Source: Chromera velia (taxonomy: Eukaryota; Sar; Chromeraceae). Taken from it: a DNA stretch of 53,552 nt. This document shows, in pieces, positions 1 to 10,150 of the stretch. Numbering within the stretch: position 1 is the first letter of the stretch; each line of letters starts with the position of its first letter. Position numbers and translations under genes: made by a program. The DNA lies in assembly GCA_018398765.1 (NCBI GenBank), contig JAHBMJ010000224.1, positions 1 through 53,552 on the forward strand. The letters are read 5' to 3'. The notes under the pieces were generated by a model that was not told the DNA's origin, ran no database searches, and worked only from the letters and a program-made list of their open reading frames with translations.

Positions 1-100
1 TCAAGTTATAAACTATATTTACTATCTAGTATATTGAAAATCATAGAAAATGGCCACAAATTAATGTCCAGGGTATGCGCGCGCCCGAGGGCGCATTTTG

Positions 101-218
101 CCTAATGCTCTACAGCTGTTTCGCTTGCTTACGCAACATTAGGCGCGCGCCCGAGGGATCTAGCAGCCCATTTCACCTAATGCCGTATAGCTGTTTCGCT
201 TGCTTACGCAACATTAGG
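101..218. repeat. Two 43-bp hairpin-ended repeat units in tandem
   Basis: Units at 101-143 and 176-218 begin CCTAATG and end CATTAGG, which are reverse complements, and share the core AGCTGTTTCGCTTGCTTAC. Each is followed by a GCGCGCCCGAGGG-type block, giving a period of about 66-75 bp. A third copy lies at 852-894. The short open frame over this stretch reads only the repeat, so I do not call a gene. Confidence 0.8.
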
Positions 219-424
219 CACGCGCCCGAGGGATCTAGCGGCCCCCCACTATGCCGCATATGATTACATCCCTCATCGACAATCTTCCCCCCCCGTTCAC
301 CCCGAAAAACCAGTACAGAATAGTCTTTCCCTAGTAAACTGAGTTTACTACCCGAGCAGTCGATCAGCTTTACAGCTAAGGCGATAGATTAGAGAAGCAC
401 TATCTAAAGTGGTGGGAGGGTGGG

Positions 425-717
425 TTCCGGTTCATTCGACAGAACTGTCAGAACGGACTATCATTTTTTCTCCTTCGTTTGACTCCTCTTCAACTATTCA
501 ACATATCTTTTCTGACTTACGCGTTTCTCTGAGCACGCGGCGGATAAAACCACTACCACTATTTTTTCTTGCCCGCGCAGGACGGATTTGACGTTCCCGG
601 CTCGGTGCGTTGGTGCTGCAAAGGCCGCGCCAGGCCCGGAACTATTTTTTCCGTCGGATCGTGATTTCCGTCGTTTGAACGCATGGCTTCGCTCCGCAAG
701 CTAGGCTTCACCTTCCA
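425..717 (+). repeat. Dispersed ~290-bp repeat, copy 1
   Basis: This stretch matches 3655-3941 in the same orientation from TTCCGGTT through CTAGGCTTC(A/G)CCTTCCA, with scattered substitutions and a small indel near the 3' end. It has no TG..CA termini and no target duplication that I can see. The family is unknown. Confidence 0.75.
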
Positions 718-851
718 TTCAAACTTCTTTGCAAAAGTCCCAATCGCTCCTAGTTTAGACTATGAAACCCGTAGACATGACTAGATTCACGACAATTTCA
801 TGTCTTAACGAAGGGTAACTCTGTTAAGCCGTATTAAAGGGGTGCATTTCT

Positions 852-894
852 CCTAATACCGTATAGCTGTTTCGCTTGCTTACACAACATTAGG
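852..894. repeat. Third copy of the 43-bp hairpin-ended unit
   Basis: The unit again starts CCTAAT and ends CATTAGG with the same AGCTGTTTCGCTTGCTTAC core, and is followed by the same GCGCGCGCCC(A/G)AGGG and GATCTAGCGGCCCCC blocks as the copies near 100-240. The conserved 3' flank means the repeated segment is larger than the hairpin unit itself. Confidence 0.75.
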
Positions 895-1419
895 CGCGCG
901 CCCAAGGGATCTAGCGGCCCCCAGTCTGAGACGGGTCCCCAGTCTAAAAAAGACAAGAAACAGTAATACGTAGTTTGGTTAATCAATAAACATTTATGTT
1001 TATGATTTGCCATTACTGGTTTATATTTTAGAGCGGATCAGATAGAGCTGAAACATTCTATAATGTAGCAACTGCATGTGCCTAAAGATGCAACAATTTA
1101 TTGTTGCCAATAAATTTATGTCATCTTTTTTTGCTTTGGACACTGCCTCTTTGATCAACTTTGAGGTCCTATTTTAATGGTGATCTACTGACTATACAGA
1201 AGAACACACCGGATCTGTATCTGCCATCAGGTCTGCAACGAATCAATTGGCACAGGGAGAGCCATTATAACATCCCCTCTGCCTTTTAAAGATGCATAAA
1301 AAGAGTAAACACTATGAGGTGTTGCCTTTCTCTGTCTATAACGGATGCTTGGATACAGCAGGAGCTGCCTTTTAACTCTGCAAACGATGCGATGGCCCAG
1401 AGACAGAGGTCTCGCCCTT

Positions 1420-2850
1420 CTCTGTCTGCCAGAATGGAGAGATATACAGAGAGAGAGAGAGCGATCTCTGCCCTTTTTTGTCTGCAAAGAAGAAAGATGT
1501 AGGTCTCTGCCCTTCTCTATCTGCAAAAAGAAAGATGTACAGAGAGAGGTGTCTCTGCCCTTCTCTATCTGCAAAGAAGAAGGATGTACAGAGAGAGGGG
1601 CAGGAGCCCTTTTCTGTCTGCAAAGAAGAAAGATATACAGAGAGAGGGTCCTGTCCTTCTCTGTCTGCAAAGAAGAAAGATGTATAGAGAGATGGTCTTA
1701 CCCTTCTCTATCTGCAAAGAATGAAGATGTATAGAGAGAGGGGTCCTGCCCTTCTCTGTCTGCAAAGAAGAGAGATATATAGAGAGAGGGGTCTCTGACC
1801 TTCTCTGTCTGCAAAGAAGAAAGATGTATAGAGAGAGGGTCCTGCCCTCCTCTGTCTGCAAGGAAGAAAGATGTACAGAGAGAGGGGTCCTGCCCTTCTC
1901 TGTCTGCAAAGAAAAAAGATGTACAGAGAGAGGGGTCCTGCCCTTCTCTGTCTGCAAAGAAGAAAGATGTACAGAGAGAGGGTCCTGCCCTTCTCTGTCT
2001 ACAAAGAAGAAAGATGTACAGAGAGAGGGGTCCTGCCCTTCTCTGTCTGCAAAGAAGAAAGATGTGCAGAGAGTCTCAGAGGGGTCCTGCCCTTCTCTGT
2101 CTGTAAAGAAGAAAGATGTATAGAGAGAGGGGTCTCTGCCCTTCTCTATCTGCAAAGAATGAAGATGTATAAAAAGAGGGGTCCTGCCCTTCTCTGTCTG
2201 TAAAGAAGAAAGACATACAGAGAGAGGGGTCTCTGGCTTTCTCTGTCTGCAAGGAAGAAAGATCATGTACCAAGAGAGGGGTCCTGCCCTTCTCTGTCTG
2301 CGTAGAATGAAAAGATGCACTGAGAGAGGGGTCCTGCCCTTCTCTGTCTGTAAAGAATGAAGGTGTACAGAGAGAGGGGTCTCCTCCCTTCTTTGTCTGC
2401 AAAGAAGAAGATATACAGAGAGAGGGGTCCTGCCCTTCTCTGTCTGCAAAGAATGAAGATGTACAGAGATAGGGGTCTCTGCCCTTCTCTGTCTGCAAAG
2501 AATGAAAAGATGCACAGAGAGAGGGATCTTTGGCCTTCGATCTCTGTCTGCAAGGAATGAAGACGTACAGAGAGGGGGGTCTCTTCCCTTATCTATTTGC
2601 AAAGAAGAAAGATGTATAGAGAGAGAGGTCCTGCCCTTCTCTGTCTGCAAAGAATGAAGATGTACAGAGAGAGGGGTTTCTGCCCTTCTTTGTCTACAAA
2701 GAATGAAAAGATGCACTGAGAGAAGAATCTCTGTCCTGCTGTGTCTGCAAAGAGTGAAGACGCACAGAAAGAGGGATATTTGCCGTTCTCTGCCTGTTGA
2801 GAATGGAAAGATGTAGAGAGAGAGAGGTCTTCTGCCCTTCTTTGTCTGCC
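1420..2850. repeat. 48-bp minisatellite array
   Basis: The array has about 29 degenerate copies of a unit containing CTGCCCTTCTCTGTCTGCAA and GATGTACAGAGAGAGG. Spacing between successive GATGTACAG starts measured at 1870, 1918 and 1966 is exactly 48 bp. Because 48 is a multiple of three, both strands carry long open frames made only of a 16-residue repeat (for example 383 codons on the minus strand at 1565-2716). These look like by-products of the period, since start sites, splice logic and non-repetitive ends are all missing. Confidence 0.85.
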
Positions 2851-2883
2851 AAGATGAAGGGAGGAATGCAAAACTGCGGCTGC

Positions 2884-3654
2884 ATTAGTTGATGCGGACA
2901 GTTAATACATTTTGGGGGGGGGGAATGCTACCTCACCTGGCTTTTTGTGGGGGCCCGTGTACCGAAGCCGGGCTGCCCTCTTATGGACGGGCGGGGAACG
3001 CTTTTTCCAGGATCTCCTAACGCTCTGCAGTCAGGCAGAAGACAAGGATGCACAGTGATTCACTGTCACCACTTTTACCCAAGCATGTGGCATGGGTAGG
3101 AAATGTGAGAGGTTCGTAATCCTGTGGTCAACCCTCTCTGCGTGAGAAATTGTGAGAGCGGCTTCAAGGATCGAGACGTGAGGAGACACCGACTTCCATG
3201 AGTCGGATCATTTTATGTCCAACATGGTCACTAACCTTTACAACGGTCTTCAACACGCCGAATCGACGCTCATTGGGCTCCCTGTCCTCATGCCACCCTG
3301 CACATTAGCAAGGGAAGAGAAACGAGGGAATATATAAGAGCAGCACTTGTTGTGAATCCAGTGGCTATGTTGCAAAGGAGGTGCTCACCTTAAGGTGGCA
3401 TCCCTCTGTCTTTGTACCGACTGGAAGGGGCTTCCCGGCCCAGTTGCTCCTCTGCCTAGTCCCTTCTTTTACCTCTCTAGGAGGAGGCTTTTTCAAGAGG
3501 GGACTGATGAGAGAACGCTGCAGCCTCTTTCAGCTGTTGTGTTCCGTCTAATTTTGGGGGTCTTACGACCGCCGTCTTTCAACTTGAGACCTCCCCACCT
3601 TTTCGGTTGGGGAGCTCTGACGAGTGCGCTTAGTTTCGAACCGGAAACGTCTTC
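2884..3654. other. Unassigned stretch between repeats
   Basis: I see no gene or recognisable element here. It starts with a run of ten G (around 2914) and a GC-rich patch near 2950-3000. A 105-codon open frame at 3395-3712 runs into the dispersed repeat and is not supported as a gene. Confidence 0.4.
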
Positions 3655-3941
3655 TTCCGGTTTGTTCGACGGAACTGTCAGAACGGACTATCGTCTTTTC
3701 TCTTTTGTTTGACTCCTCTTCAACTACTCAACCTATCTTTTCTGACTCATACGTTTTTCTGAGCGCGCGGCGGATAAAACCAGCACCACTATTTTTTCTT
3801 GCATGCGCGGGACGGATTTAACATTCCCGGCTCGGTGCGTTGGTGCCGCAAAGGCCGTGCCAGGCCTGGGACTATATTTCCCATCGGATTGTGATTTCCG
3901 TCATTTCCGTCTTCGCTCCGCAAGCTAGGCTTCGCCTTCCA
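3655..3941 (+). repeat. Dispersed ~290-bp repeat, copy 2
   Basis: Second copy of the repeat at 425-717, same orientation, 3.2 kb downstream. The shared core includes GTCAGAACGGACTATC, GGCGGATAAAACCA and CCCGGCTCGGTGCGTTGGTG. It ends about 55 bp before the left target duplication of mobile element copy A. Confidence 0.75.
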
Positions 3942-3997
3942 TGCTCGCAGCGCCTTAGCTGCATGCATGAATGCAACGGCCACCGCGGGTAAATTTA

Positions 3998-4017
3998 GAC
4001 TCAGACGGCATAAAGAA
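3998..4017. repeat. Left target-site duplication of element copy A
   Basis: The 20-bp sequence GACTCAGACGGCATAAAGAA is repeated at 7935-7954 with a single A/G difference. The two copies flank the element exactly at the points where similarity to copy B begins and ends, as expected for a duplication made on insertion. Confidence 0.75.
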
Positions 4018-4028
4018 TTGTAACATCC

Positions 4029-4253
4029 CTACGGGACATGCCGTGGCCCCCAGGGGTGAGATAGGGTGAGAGCATGGTAAGAGCACTGAGAAGTGCGTCC
4101 ATGATTATGGTACATGCATGCAACAGGTTCCCTTTCCCATATTAATATATGGTGCATGACAAAACCCTCAATCACAGTTGTTGGCTGCGCAAAGGCGTAG
4201 TCGCGGTATCTGTAAATGCCGTAGAGGGCCGGAGACGGCTGGACGGGCTTCAA
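4029..4253 (-). other. Short open frame conserved in both element copies
   Basis: A 74-codon open frame with an ATG start lies at the element's 5' end on the minus strand. The matching frame in copy B (34535-34759) has the same length and differs at only about three residues. I recognise no domain. With only two closely related copies, preservation of length may simply reflect recent duplication, so I do not call it a gene. Confidence 0.25.
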
Positions 4254-4400
4254 AACAGTTGAGAAGAAGAAATAAGAAAAGCTTTGCTATTAGATACGTT
4301 TGCTACTAAGAAAATTAATGCCGTACAAGGACTTCGCTAACACATGGTGTTAATGTGAATAAATGTGAAAGAGAAAATAAAATTGTAACCACAGCAATAC

Positions 4401-4900
4401 TGCTTTGTCCCTCCTGCCCGGCCACCTTATGGTGTCCAGACAGAAGATGAAGCGAGGATAAGAACCTTGGGGAAGATCTGGAGAAGGAATGTAAGCAACA
4501 CTAACTCAAGCAACCTAGCAAGCAACACTTTACAAGAGGTTTAGCTCTATATCAGTTTAAGCGCCAACGCGATCTCCCAATGGGATTCCAATCAACTGGA
4601 TGCATTCTATCATGCACAGCTTCTGCTCAGTCTTCTTTCTGTTCTTCTCTCTCAAACTCTTGATCTATGACAAACAGACATTAGCCTTAAACGATCCTAT
4701 CTGTTGCTGAAGTGACATGTTGCTTGAATGCGAACATTGCGAAGGTTAGACCGGGTCAGACTCGACTTCGATCGACGCACGCGCAACGTCCGTATACGTA
4801 CGAAGCAAAGCGCGGCGGCGAAATGTGGCGTGGCACGCTAGCTCACTCAGTCACAGCGTATGCGAAGGCTCAAAGGGCGGCGCCACAGGGTAGGACTCCA
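4401..4900. mobile_element. Solo LTR, 500 bp, nested in element copy A
   Basis: The insert starts TGCTTTGTCC and ends TAGGACTCCA, so it has the TG..CA ends of a retroviral-type LTR. It is flanked by the 6-bp duplication CAATAC at 4395-4400 and 4901-4906. The homologous position in copy B (about 34905-34912) reads GCAATACATTACTG without the insert, which is the empty site. No internal retroelement sequence or second LTR is present, so this is most simply an LTR left after recombination between two LTRs. Confidence 0.8.
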
Positions 4901-5279
4901 CAATACATTACTGATAAATTTTGAATAACTTATTTTTGTTTATAAAAAACAAAAATCACAGTGCTCCCCGCTTAAATCTACTTACATTTTTATTTCTTAT
5001 TTACGGAGTCAATATATAAGTCTTTTATATACAGACATATATGCTGTAATGTTTCTTTCATTTACTTTCGTTTATATTTTGGCCATTCTAGTAGTAGCAT
5101 AGTAACATATGCAGTAGCCAAATATTATATACGCCTTCTATTATCAACTTGCTCTTTTAAATCATCTAGCTGTGACTGAGACTGTGAGCTGGTCTATAAA
5201 ATGTTTGAATACAACGTTATCTAAGTCCCAAACGACACGCTTGCTACGCTTGCTATATTAGTTGCTGTAGTTGATTGTA

Positions 5280-7330
5280 CTCACTTACACACTCACCAAC
5301 ACACTTAGTCACTGACTCACTGAGACATTCTTGCTTTCCTCACTAATTCACTCACTCACTGTCTCACTTGCTCACTCACTTACTCCCTCATTTTGCCTGT
5401 CTCTCTTCGATCACTCACCCACATGCCCAAAGTTAATGGCTTCCATTAACACTCTCACATCTACATGCCCGAACGGCTTTTTTTCACACACTTACTCTCT
5501 CTGTCTCTCTTCATTTATTTCTATTTACCCACAGGCCCTAGCGGCTTGCAGTTCTGTTTACACACTGAGTCTCATTCTTTTTTAGTGACAGGCTGTCTCT
5601 ATTCATTCAGGTACCCACACGCCCATGCAAATATCTTCTGCTGACATGCTTGTCCGAGTCCTTGTCCCTCTTCATTCACCCATACGCCCAACCGGCTCCT
5701 GTTCACCTAGCCTATTCACACCAGTTCACACACTCGCTTTCTCTGTCTGTGTTCATATACCCACACTGTCGTGACGCCCCAAACGGCTTCTGTTTACACA
5801 CTCGCTCTCCATGTCTCTCTTCATTATTCTTTATTGATTCACTGCATGAGGCCCAAGCAGCTTCTGTTCACACACTCACTCTCCTTGTATCTCCTTGTTT
5901 CTCTTCATTCACCCACATGCCCAAACGGCTTCTGTTCATACACTCGTTCTCCCCGTCTCTCTTCACTCATCTATAGGCCCAAGCGGCTTCTGTTCATGCA
6001 CTTGATATCTCTTCATTCATCCACAGGCCTAGCTATAGGCCCGAGTGGCTTTAAAATTTGTTTAATAACACACAATTGATCCCTCTTCATTCATCCATGG
6101 GCCCAAACGGCTCTTGTTCCTAGCTTCTGTTCATACAGTCGTTCTTCTTGTCTCTCTTTCTTCGCTTGCACGCGCAACCAGCTTCTATTTATACACTCGC
6201 TCTCCTTGTATCTTCTTGTCTCTCTTCATTCACCCACACGCCCATGGCAAACGTCTTCTATTCACACACTCACTCTCCCTATCTCTCTTAATTTATCAGC
6301 AGGCCCAAGCGGCTTCTGTTCATGCACTTGATATCTCTTCATTCATCTACAGGCCTAGCTATAGGCCCGAGCGGCTTTAAAATTTATTCAATGACACACA
6401 ATTGAGCCCTCTTCATTCATCCACAGGCCCAAACGGCTCCTGTTCCTAGCTTCTCTTCACACACTCATTCTCCTTGTCTCTCTTTTTTCACCCGCATGCC
6501 CAACCGGCTTCTGTTCACACACTTGCTCTCCTTGTATCTCTTTGTCTCTCTTCATTCACCCACACGCCCAAACGGCTTCTGTTCACACATTCACTCTCTC
6601 TGTCTCTCTTAATTCATCAGCAGGCCCAAGCAGCTTCTGTTCATGCACTTGATCTCTCTTCATTTATCCACAGGCCTAACCAGCGGCCCAAGCGGCTTTA
6701 AAATTTGTTCAATGACACACAATTGATTCCTCTTCATTCATCCACGGGCCCAAACGGCTCCTGTTTCTAGCTTTTATTCATACACTTGTTCTCCTTGTCT
6801 CTCTTTCTTTGCCCGCAAGCCCAACCAGCTTCTGTTTTAAAATTTTACACACTCGCTCTCCTTGTATCTCCTTGTTTCTCTTCATTCACCCACATGCACA
6901 AATGGCTTCTATTCATACACTTGTTTTCCCTGTCTCTCTTCACTCATCCATAGGCCTAACCAACGGCCCAAGCGGCTTTTCTTTAATAACACATAATTGA
7001 TCTCTCTTCATTCATCCACGGGCCTAAGCGGCTTCTGTTCACACACTCGTTCTCCTTGTCTCACCCGCACGCCCAAACGGCTTCTGTTCATAAACTCATA
7101 CATACTCATAAATACGCTCGCTCTCTTTGTCTCTTTTCATTCATCCACCTGCAGGCCTAAGCGGATTCTGTTATTGCACATACTTCCTTTCCATACCCCT
7201 CTTTCTCTATGCACTCGCATGCCCAAACATTCACCCACACGCCCAAACGGCTTCTGTTCACACACTTGCTTACCTAGCTTTATTCATAGGCCCAAACGGC
7301 TTCTGTTCACATCTCTCCCTCTTGAACTCA
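5280..7330. repeat. Degenerate ~58-bp minisatellite inside element copy A
   Basis: Dozens of imperfect units carry CCCAAACGGCTTCTGTTCAC, then CACACTCGCTCTCC, then TTGTCTCTCTTCATTCACCC. The unit is about 58 bp with many indels, so open frames are broken and change frame often. The same array occupies roughly 35280-37120 in copy B. The numerous 60-170-codon frames over this region are all translations of the repeat and are not genes. Confidence 0.8.
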
Positions 7331-7934
7331 CCAAGCGCTTAACCTATACGCGGTGAGCCTCTCCACAATATTTCAAAGCGAATACTACAGCATCCACAGC
7401 GACACACACTATATATATTAGACAGTATTTTGTATCCCAAATCCTCAAGTGGAGGTAGAAGGAAGTCGAGAAACCACGTGCTGAAGAACGACAAGAGGGG
7501 CTAAGTAGAGAGAAAGAAGATGGGCAAAAAGAGGTTCCTGCAGCTCAAATTAACCATTTTTCCTCTTTGTTAAGCGCACTCAGTCGTGGTGCGGCTTACT
7601 CCTAACTCTATAAGGCGGCATGTCTTAACTTGCCACTGAGCTTGGTAGCATAGTCAAACAACGGAGCAATTCAGAACAGCTTCACTTAGACGGTGTGCTT
7701 TATCGCCTTCCTTGAAAACTACACAGATGATCGAATCTACGTACAATTCCCCTCCATGTGTATTTTTGCATATGTACCGATACATCAAGGTTAGACAAAA
7801 GGTGCATGTTCGCCATGCATGCGCTGTACAGTTGCCGGAAAGCGCGGGTCCCGAAAGGCAAATGTAACCCGGCCGATTTATTGGTAATTCGACTTTTTTT
7901 TTTCCATAGGTGCGGCTAAGGGCCTTAACAGATG

Positions 7935-7954
7935 GACTCAGACGGCATGAAGAA
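7935..7954. repeat. Right target-site duplication of element copy A
   Basis: GACTCAGACGGCATGAAGAA matches 3998-4017 at 19 of 20 positions. The nitronate monooxygenase start codon lies about 330 bp downstream, so the element has inserted into that gene's upstream region. Confidence 0.75.
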
Positions 7955-8281
7955 TAACGAAGCCTGTCTGCACGTAGACGGGATGCTTTTCCAGCTTGTC
8001 CCAGCTGCCGACACAGCCCTGCAGCTCTCTAGAGCCTCTACAGTTTACCAGAGCAGACACAGCAGGCCCTTGTGTGTCTGAGTCAGTTTGCAGTGACCCG
8101 CAAAATCCCACAAAAGTAGGGTTGGTGGAATACAGTTCGCCTCCTGAAGCCCCTGATTTCAGCTTGATTGAAGCTTGCAATTCTCAGCGGCAGGAGTCAG
8201 TCACTGCACGTGTGTATTCCTCGCCTAAGTGTGTGCGTTCGTCTCCTGCCCCGGTAGCACAGCTGGCCGACACCTGCCAGG

Positions 8282-9397
8282 ATGCATCGTTTGATTCCTG
8301 GGCTCTTGACGCCAATCATCCAAGCTCCGATGGCCGGAGTTACGACCCCCAAGTTGGTCATTGCAGCGTGCAAAGCGGGCGCCCTGGGATCGCACGCCCT
8401 GGCCTTTCTGCAGCCTTCCAAGGTGGAGGCAGACTTGAGGGAAACATCGGGGGCCATCTCGGGACGCCCATTCACATGCAATGTTTTTGCCATTCCCGCA
8501 CAGGTGATGCGACGCGATCAGCAAGAAGTCGCAGAGCGAGCTGTTGCACACTTGCGCTCTGTGCTTCAACAGCCTGAATTGACCTCCGACCTGCAGATAC
8601 CGAGTGTCAATAGCGCCCTCAACGTTCCATACAAAGAGCACCTGGAGGCCATCGCGCATTGTCCCAAGGAATGCCGTCCAGTCGCCGTGTCCTTCACTTT
8701 TGGGCTCCCGGATCGAGAGGACATGCAGCTGTTGCGGGATCTTGGGGTGGTGAGCATGGGAACTGCAACAACGGTAGAGGAGGCAGAAGCAGTGGTGGAT
8801 GCAGGGCTGGATGTGGTCATTGCACAGGGCATAGAAGCAGGGGGGCATCGGGGGTCGTTTCAGTCGGACGGGCAGAATGGCGTGGGATTGATTGCGCTGG
8901 TACCGCAAATTGTGGATGCCATTGAGAACAGTGTACCGGTCGTTGCATCCGGTGGAGTTATGGATCGGCGGGGGGTTGCGGCATGCATGGCCCTAGGAGC
9001 CAGCGCCGTGCAGGTAGGCACAGCTTTTCTGCTCACTCGAGAGTCGCAAGCTCATCCTGCACATAAGAAAGTGTTGTTGCAAACAAGCTCGTCCAATACG
9101 GTTGTGTCTAATGTTTTTTCTGGGCGGTACGCGCGTGGAGTATCGAATGAGATGTATCGTGCCGCCATTACGTTTGCCGAGGCCCCAGTTGGCGAGTCCG
9201 ATTGCATCGCGCCGTATCCACTGCAACAGACCCTGACGAACCAAATCAAACAGCGAGCCTTCGCAAAGGAGCAGTTTGGGTTTGGGTCTATGTGGACAGG
9301 GCAGGGCCTGGGGATGGCACGAGAGGGCCTCTCATGCGAGGAGTTGGTGGCAGAGCTGATGCAAGGGGTGAGTGCCCCGGGTGCTCCCGCACGATAA
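8282..9397 (+). CDS. Nitronate monooxygenase (2-nitropropane dioxygenase family), intronless
   Basis: This 371-residue protein should be an FMN-dependent TIM-barrel enzyme that oxidises alkyl nitronates such as propionate-3-nitronate, a detoxification role. Visible signatures are the N-terminal P-I-I-Q-A-P-M-A-G-V (residues 11-20), the Q-G-I-E-A-G-G-H-R-G motif (182-191) whose His189 corresponds to the catalytic base of class I enzymes, the phosphate-binding V-V-A-S-G-G-V (220-226) and V-Q-V-G-T-A-F-L (243-250). The length fits full-length class I members. The ATG at 8282 is the first after an in-frame TAG at 8255. There are no introns, unlike every other gene recognised here, and repeats lie on both sides; transfer from a bacterium is possible. 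Family assignment is firm; exact substrate is inferred. Confidence 0.9.
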   Translation: MHRLIPGLLTPIIQAPMAGVTTPKLVIAACKAGALGSHALAFLQPSKVEADLRETSGAISGRPFTCNVFAIPAQVMRRDQQEVAERAVAHLRSVLQQPELTSDLQIPSVNSALNVPYKEHLEAIAHCPKECRPVAVSFTFGLPDREDMQLLRDLGVVSMGTATTVEEAEAVVDAGLDVVIAQGIEAGGHRGSFQSDGQNGVGLIALVPQIVDAIENSVPVVASGGVMDRRGVAACMALGASAVQVGTAFLLTRESQAHPAHKKVLLQTSSSNTVVSNVFSGRYARGVSNEMYRAAITFAEAPVGESDCIAPYPLQQTLTNQIKQRAFAKEQFGFGSMWTGQGLGMAREGLSCEELVAELMQGVSAPGAPAR

Positions 9398-9930
9398 CTA
9401 GCACGATAATTGATCGTCCAGGAGGGGGCGAAGATCGCTTTCAATATCACATACACTTTTCTGCCGAGGGGCCGGGTTGCGGCGCATCTTTAATTGCTTA
9501 AATCAGTTGAATTACACTACGCATGCGCTTCTGCAGAAGTTGCAGAAGCCTCCAGCTTCCTAATAATTTGTTCCCCCTAAGTCCCTTCTTTGAAGCAGCC
9601 GTTGTAAAGAAACTTCTTTTAAGTTCTTTACGGTGCGGAGAGTTGCGGTCTCGGTCAATAGGTTTCCAATCTTTCGATCCTTACGTTCAACTAGAGTCAC
9701 CTTGGTTATTTCATGCATATAGGTTATCCGAGGACCGAAGTTTCCAAGGCTCCGAGCCAACATGTCTAGCAACATGTCTAATAAATACTACTAGGCTAGC
9801 TAACAGATTTATAAACGAGGTCACTATGTATCACTATGGATCTAGCTACTAGTACATATGCACCCGCATATAAAGTTATACAATGTGTAGTGAAACGTAC
9901 AAAAAAAAAAAAATTAATCTACTAATCTAG
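9398..9930. other. Downstream flank of the monooxygenase gene
   Basis: The sequence becomes AT-rich after about 9700 and includes a 13-A run at 9901. I see no gene. A 109-codon frame at 9523-9852 has no recognisable features. Confidence 0.4.
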
Positions 9931-10150
9931 GCTTCCCATACATAAAAAAATAAAAAAGTTAATTGCCTAAAGTCACTTTTACTTTTTATTTTTTTATTTT
10001 AATAATATTTTTTTGAAGCAGGCACTTCAAGTTCGTTGCTCAAAGCCCAGCTGACCTAGCAGCTGACACACAAAAATAAAAAAACTAAATTTAACTAATT
10101 CACATTTTGGCCTAAATTTATTTATATTTATTTTTTTATGTATGGGGAGC
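9931..10150. mobile_element. Small TIR element (MITE-like), ~220 bp
   Basis: The left end GCTTCCCATACATAAAAAAA (from 9931) and the reverse complement of the right end (to 10150), GCTCCCCATACATAAAAAAA, match over at least 24 bp with one mismatch. TA dinucleotides lie just outside both ends (CTAG / TTAG), which would suit a TA target duplication of the Tc1/mariner type. The interior is AT-rich with no coding frame. Confidence 0.6.

Larger units (their letters stand above)
4018..7934. mobile_element. 3.9-kb mobile element, copy A
   Basis: The segment matches 34523-37708 in the same orientation from TGTAA(C/T)(A/G)TCCCTACGGGACATG to GGCTAAGGGCCTTAACAGAT. It is flanked by a 20-bp near-perfect duplication. 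There are no terminal inverted repeats and no terminal direct repeats, and no reverse transcriptase or transposase frame is present, so it is non-autonomous. A long, variable-type target duplication without TIR or LTR fits target-primed reverse transcription (LINE- or SINE-like), but the family is not established. Order inside: a conserved 5' block (4018-5280, interrupted by the solo LTR 4401-4900), a degenerate 58-bp minisatellite (5280-7330) and a conserved 3' block (7330-7934). Confidence 0.7.

Noticed and set aside
1565-2716. 383-codon minus-strand frame as a repeat protein
   Set aside because: It is a pure translation of the 48-bp minisatellite with an equally open opposite strand and no unique ends.
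1420-2850. CRISPR-like regular repeats
   Set aside because: Units are contiguous and degenerate without unique spacers, and the DNA is eukaryotic.
8225-8908. 227-codon open frame antisense to the monooxygenase
   Set aside because: It lies opposite a clearly conserved protein and has no recognisable features; it is a shadow of GC-rich codons.
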